Below, one piece after another: positions 6,567-8,469 of a stretch of DNA of 8,469 nt (its first letter is position 1; every line of letters starts with the position of its first letter). The notes beneath the pieces were generated by a model that searched no databases, was not told the DNA's origin, and worked only from the letters and a program-made list of their open reading frames with translations. A program made the translations under genes and the position numbers. Source of the stretch: Methylotenera_A sp031381645 (GTDB lineage Bacteria; Pseudomonadota; Gammaproteobacteria; Burkholderiales; Methylophilaceae); NCBI GenBank assembly GCA_031381645.1, contig JANMYB010000012.1:1-8469 (forward strand), in the 5' to 3' direction.

Positions 6567-7189
6567 GCTAGCATCTCCTCAAGCTTCTTCACTGCGCCAG
6601 CAGTAGCCAATACTTTAGAAAAACGTACCAAGCTAACTGGGTCGGCATATTGCGCTTCAACGACCATCACATTAATTAAATTGCGTGATGACAAATATAA
6701 ATTCTCATCAAAACCATCCGTAAGGATTAAAACGCCATCGGCATAGCCTAGACCTTTAATTTTCTCAACAAATTGTTTTGTTTTAGGTGTGTCGATTTTA
6801 AAATCTTCCACCACTGCAATACGATCTTGACGCACCAATTCAGACAAAATTGTTTGCATACCAGCTCGGTAAGCCTTGCGGTTTACTTTGTGGCTGAAGT
6901 TTTCATTAGGTGAATTTGGGAAAGCGCGACCGCCTCCACGCCAAATCGGGCTTGAGCTCATACCTGCACGCGCATTACCAGTACCTTTTTGAGCGTACGG
7001 TTTATGTGTCGTATGCGCAACTGTATCGCGACCCTTTTGTGCGCGGGTTGCGGTACGGGCATTTGCCATATACGCAACCACTACTTGGTGCACTAGTGCT
7101 TCGTTAAATTCGCGGCCAAAAGTTACTTCAGAAACTGAAACACCTTTTTTAGCAGCTTTACCATTATTATCGATTAACTTAATTTCCAT
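6563..7189 (-). CDS. rplD: 50S ribosomal protein L4
   Basis: The product has 208 residues (E. coli: 201). It has a globular alpha/beta domain interrupted by the extended tunnel loop at about 45-95, containing PYAQKGTGNARAGMSSSPIWRGGGR. The C-terminal half includes DENLYLSSRNL and ends KKLEEMLA. L4 lines the exit tunnel opposite L22. In E. coli it represses its own S10 operon by causing both transcription termination and translation arrest in the leader. The start lies 2 nt after rplC. The stop TGA overlaps the first ATG of rplW, so the two are likely coupled. Confidence 0.98.
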   Translation of the reverse strand: MEIKLIDNNGKAAKKGVSVSEVTFGREFNEALVHQVVVAYMANARTATRAQKGRDTVAHTTHKPYAQKGTGNARAGMSSSPIWRGGGRAFPNSPNENFSHKVNRKAYRAGMQTILSELVRQDRIAVVEDFKIDTPKTKQFVEKIKGLGYADGVLILTDGFDENLYLSSRNLINVMVVEAQYADPVSLVRFSKVLATAGAVKKLEEMLA

Positions 7190-7191
7190 GA

Positions 7192-7851
7192 TTAGCCCCT
7201 TACTTTCTGGAGCTTGGCTTTAATAGCTGGACGAACAACAACATCGCCGCCTTTAGAGCCAGGAATAGCGCCCTTAATTAGTAGCAGGTTACGTTCAGCA
7301 TCTACACGCACGACCTCTAGGTTTTGTGTAGTTACGGTAGTGTCGCCTAGGTGACCAGGCATGCGCTTACCAGGGAATACTCGACCTGGATCTTGCGCCA
7401 TACCGATTGAGCCAGGTACGTTATGAGATTTAGAGTTACCATGTGATGCGCGGTTAGACTTAAAGTGATGGCGTTTAATTGCGCCTGCAAAGCCCTTACC
7501 AATCGAGGTTCCTGTTACGTCTACCAATTGACCTGCTGAAAAAATTTCTACTGTGACATTGCCACCAACTTGATAGCCAGCTAAAACGTCAGCAGAAACA
7601 TTGAATTCTTTGATACCAGCACCTGCAACAACACCCGCTTTGGCATAATGCCCAGTAAGCGCTTTGTTGATGCGGCTAGCACGACGTGTGCCGTGAGCAA
7701 CTTGAAGGCCTGTATAGCCATCGCTCGCGACTGTCTTGATCTGTGTCACACGGTTGGGCACCACTTCAAGCACAGTTACTGGGATGCTTGCGCCATCGTC
7801 AGTAAATACGCGGGTCATACCCACCTTGCGACCAATAAGCCCTAAGCTCAT
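7192..7851 (-). CDS. rplC: 50S ribosomal protein L3
   Basis: The product has 219 residues, beginning MSLGLIGRKVGMTRVFTDDG. It has the internal loop that reaches the peptidyl-transferase centre: HGNSKSHNVPGSIGMAQDPG at about 137-156. Gln153 matches the glutamine (E. coli Gln150) methylated by PrmB. L3 binds the 3' part of 23S rRNA and is one of the two assembly initiators of the 50S subunit. The ATG is preceded by AAGGA with a 7-nt spacer. Unlike the tight packing further on, a 109-nt gap with a putative promoter and leader hairpin precedes the gene, suggesting it heads its own transcript. Confidence 0.98.
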   Translation of the reverse strand: MSLGLIGRKVGMTRVFTDDGASIPVTVLEVVPNRVTQIKTVASDGYTGLQVAHGTRRASRINKALTGHYAKAGVVAGAGIKEFNVSADVLAGYQVGGNVTVEIFSAGQLVDVTGTSIGKGFAGAIKRHHFKSNRASHGNSKSHNVPGSIGMAQDPGRVFPGKRMPGHLGDTTVTTQNLEVVRVDAERNLLLIKGAIPGSKGGDVVVRPAIKAKLQKVRG

Positions 7852-7875
7852 GATCGTATCCTTATTTTTAATTAA

Positions 7876-7903
7876 AGAAGTCGATTACAATTGACCGACT
7901 TCT
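7876..7903 (-). promoter_or_regulatory. Leader hairpin upstream of rplC, possible attenuator
   Basis: An 8-bp perfect inverted repeat (AGAAGTCG / CGACTTCT) encloses a 12-nt loop. In the minus-strand RNA it is followed by UUUAAUUAAAAA and, soon after, the rplC ribosome-binding site. It lies between the predicted transcription start near 7911 and the rplC ATG. The stem plus an imperfect U-rich stretch could act as a weak terminator or as a site for autogenous control of the S10 operon. This role is inference, and the repeat could also be incidental. Confidence 0.45.
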
Positions 7904-7917
7904 GTGAAAGAGCGCGG

Positions 7918-7946
7918 ATTATACCGAACTCTGCTTTTTATTACAA
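7918..7946 (-). promoter_or_regulatory. Putative sigma70 promoter for rplC and the rest of the S10 operon
   Basis: On the minus strand TTGTAA (4 of 6 consensus positions) is followed by a 17-nt spacer and a perfect TATAAT. The bases after the -10 (CCGCGCTC) form a GC-rich discriminator, a feature typical of ribosomal promoters under stringent control. The predicted start is around 7912-7910, giving a leader of about 60 nt. It lies in the 109-nt gap between rpsJ and rplC, where E. coli has no promoter because its S10 promoter precedes rpsJ. Confidence 0.75.
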
Positions 7947-7960
7947 CACCTACAACTTAT

Positions 7961-8269
7961 TTAAAGCTTAATTTCTACATCAACACCTGCTGGAAGATCC
8001 AGCTTCATTAAAGCATCTACCGTTTTATCAGTCGGATCAACAATATCCATCAAACGCTGATGCGTCCGAATTTCAAACTGATCACGCGATGTTTTGTTTA
8101 CATGCGGCGACCGCAAAATATCAAAACGTTCAATACGTGTTGGCAACGGCACTGGGCCTTTAACCACGGCGCCTGTACGTTTTGCTGTTTCTACGATTTC
8201 TTGAGCAGATTGATCAATCAAATGATAATCAAATGCTTTCAAGCGAATACGAATTTTTTGAGCTGCCAT
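7961..8269 (-). CDS. rpsJ: 30S ribosomal protein S10
   Basis: The product has 102 residues starting MAAQKIRIRLKAFDYHLIDQ. The conserved loop region GPVPLPTRIERFDILRSPHV (about 38-57) inserts into the 30S head. S10 also pairs with NusB in rRNA antitermination and bridges NusG to the ribosome. The start has AAGGA 7 nt upstream and the gene ends in TAA. It lies 61 nt after tuf, directly behind a terminator-like hairpin, and I see no convincing promoter of its own. It is probably expressed by read-through from the tuf transcript. Confidence 0.98.
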   Translation of the reverse strand: MAAQKIRIRLKAFDYHLIDQSAQEIVETAKRTGAVVKGPVPLPTRIERFDILRSPHVNKTSRDQFEIRTHQRLMDIVDPTDKTVDALMKLDLPAGVDVEIKL

Positions 8270-8290
8270 TTACTTGTCCTTTAAAGAGCG

Positions 8291-8319
8291 AAAACGGCAG
8301 AGTTTAATTCTGCCGTTTT
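8291..8319 (-). terminator. Intrinsic terminator-like hairpin between tuf and rpsJ
   Basis: A perfect 11-bp inverted repeat (AAAACGGCAGA / TCTGCCGTTTT) with a 7-nt loop begins 11 nt after the tuf stop. In the minus-strand RNA the GC-rich part (CGGCAGA/UCUGCCG) is preceded by an A-tract and followed by UUUUCGCUCUUU, an intrinsic-terminator layout with a short, interrupted U-tract. It is also symmetric enough to work on the other strand. Because rpsJ starts about 20 nt later, termination is probably partial. Confidence 0.8.
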
Positions 8320-8330
8320 ATTATGTTTAA

Positions 8331-8469
8331 TTACTTAATAACTTTAGCCACCACACCCGCACCCACAGTACGGCCGCCTTCACGAATCGCGAAGCGTAAG
8401 CCTTCTTCCATCGCAATCGGTGCAATGAGTTCTACCGTGATGGATACGTTGTCGCCTGGCATGACCATT
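8331..8469 (-). CDS. tuf: Elongation factor Tu, C-terminal fragment cut by the window edge
   Basis: The last 45 residues of EF-Tu are present, starting MVMPGDNVSITVELIAPI and including GLRFAIREGGRTVGAGVV before the TAA. This is the C-terminal end of beta-barrel domain 3, which contacts the aminoacyl-tRNA T stem and EF-Ts. EF-Tu delivers aminoacyl-tRNA to the ribosome as a GTP complex. Its position directly before rpsJ is usual in many bacteria, where the str cluster (rpsL, rpsG, fusA, tuf) adjoins S10. The final residue is lysine (AKVIK). Confidence 0.98.
   Translation of the reverse strand, partial: MVMPGDNVSITVELIAPIAMEEGLRFAIREGGRTVGAGVVAKVIK

Noticed and set aside
8320..8345. CATAAT as a -10 box for an rpsJ promoter
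   Set aside because: No acceptable -35 at 16-18 nt, and transcription would start inside the terminator-like hairpin.

Overview
All recognisable genes in this window lie on the minus strand. They form a contiguous run of ribosomal-protein genes: the end of the str region (tuf), the S10 operon, and most of the spc operon. Read in the direction of transcription (right to left) the order is tuf (3' end only), rpsJ, rplC, rplD, rplW, rplB, rpsS, rplV, rpsC, rplP, rpmC, rpsQ, then a 218-nt intergenic region, then rplN, rplX, rplE, rpsN, rpsH, rplF, rplR and rpsE (first 14 codons). The tuf-rpsJ linkage, the protein sequences and the moderately low GC suggest a betaproteobacterium. I lean towards a Methylophilaceae-like methylotroph (Methylotenera or relatives), but that family-level assignment is from memory of the proteins and is only moderately certain.

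Layout: at the right edge tuf ends and is followed by a perfect 11-bp inverted repeat that looks like an intrinsic terminator, only about 20 nt before rpsJ. rpsJ is followed by a 109-nt gap holding a near-consensus sigma70 promoter with a GC-rich discriminator and a small leader hairpin in front of rplC. From rplC to rpsQ the genes are packed with gaps of 1-11 nt or short overlaps. The rpsQ-rplN gap carries a second TATAAT promoter at the position of the classical spc promoter, followed by a leader of about 150 nt with several possible stems. From rplN to rpsE the genes are again tightly packed.

The products assemble the ribosome: S10, S19, S3, S17, S14, S8 and S5 for the small subunit, and L3, L4, L23, L2, L22, L16, L29, L14, L24, L5, L6 and L18 for the large one. 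EF-Tu delivers aminoacyl-tRNA. No mobile elements, CRISPR, tRNA or unfamiliar accessory genes are visible, and I see no undescribed multi-gene system here.

The one outstanding anomaly is in rplW (L23). Its frame is intact and conserved on both sides, but codon 23 is TAA. That codon aligns with the glutamate (E. coli Glu18) which docks trigger factor at the tunnel exit. One base change from GAA explains it. A sequencing or assembly error, or a real nonsense allele, is likelier than programmed recoding, but this is the site to check first.
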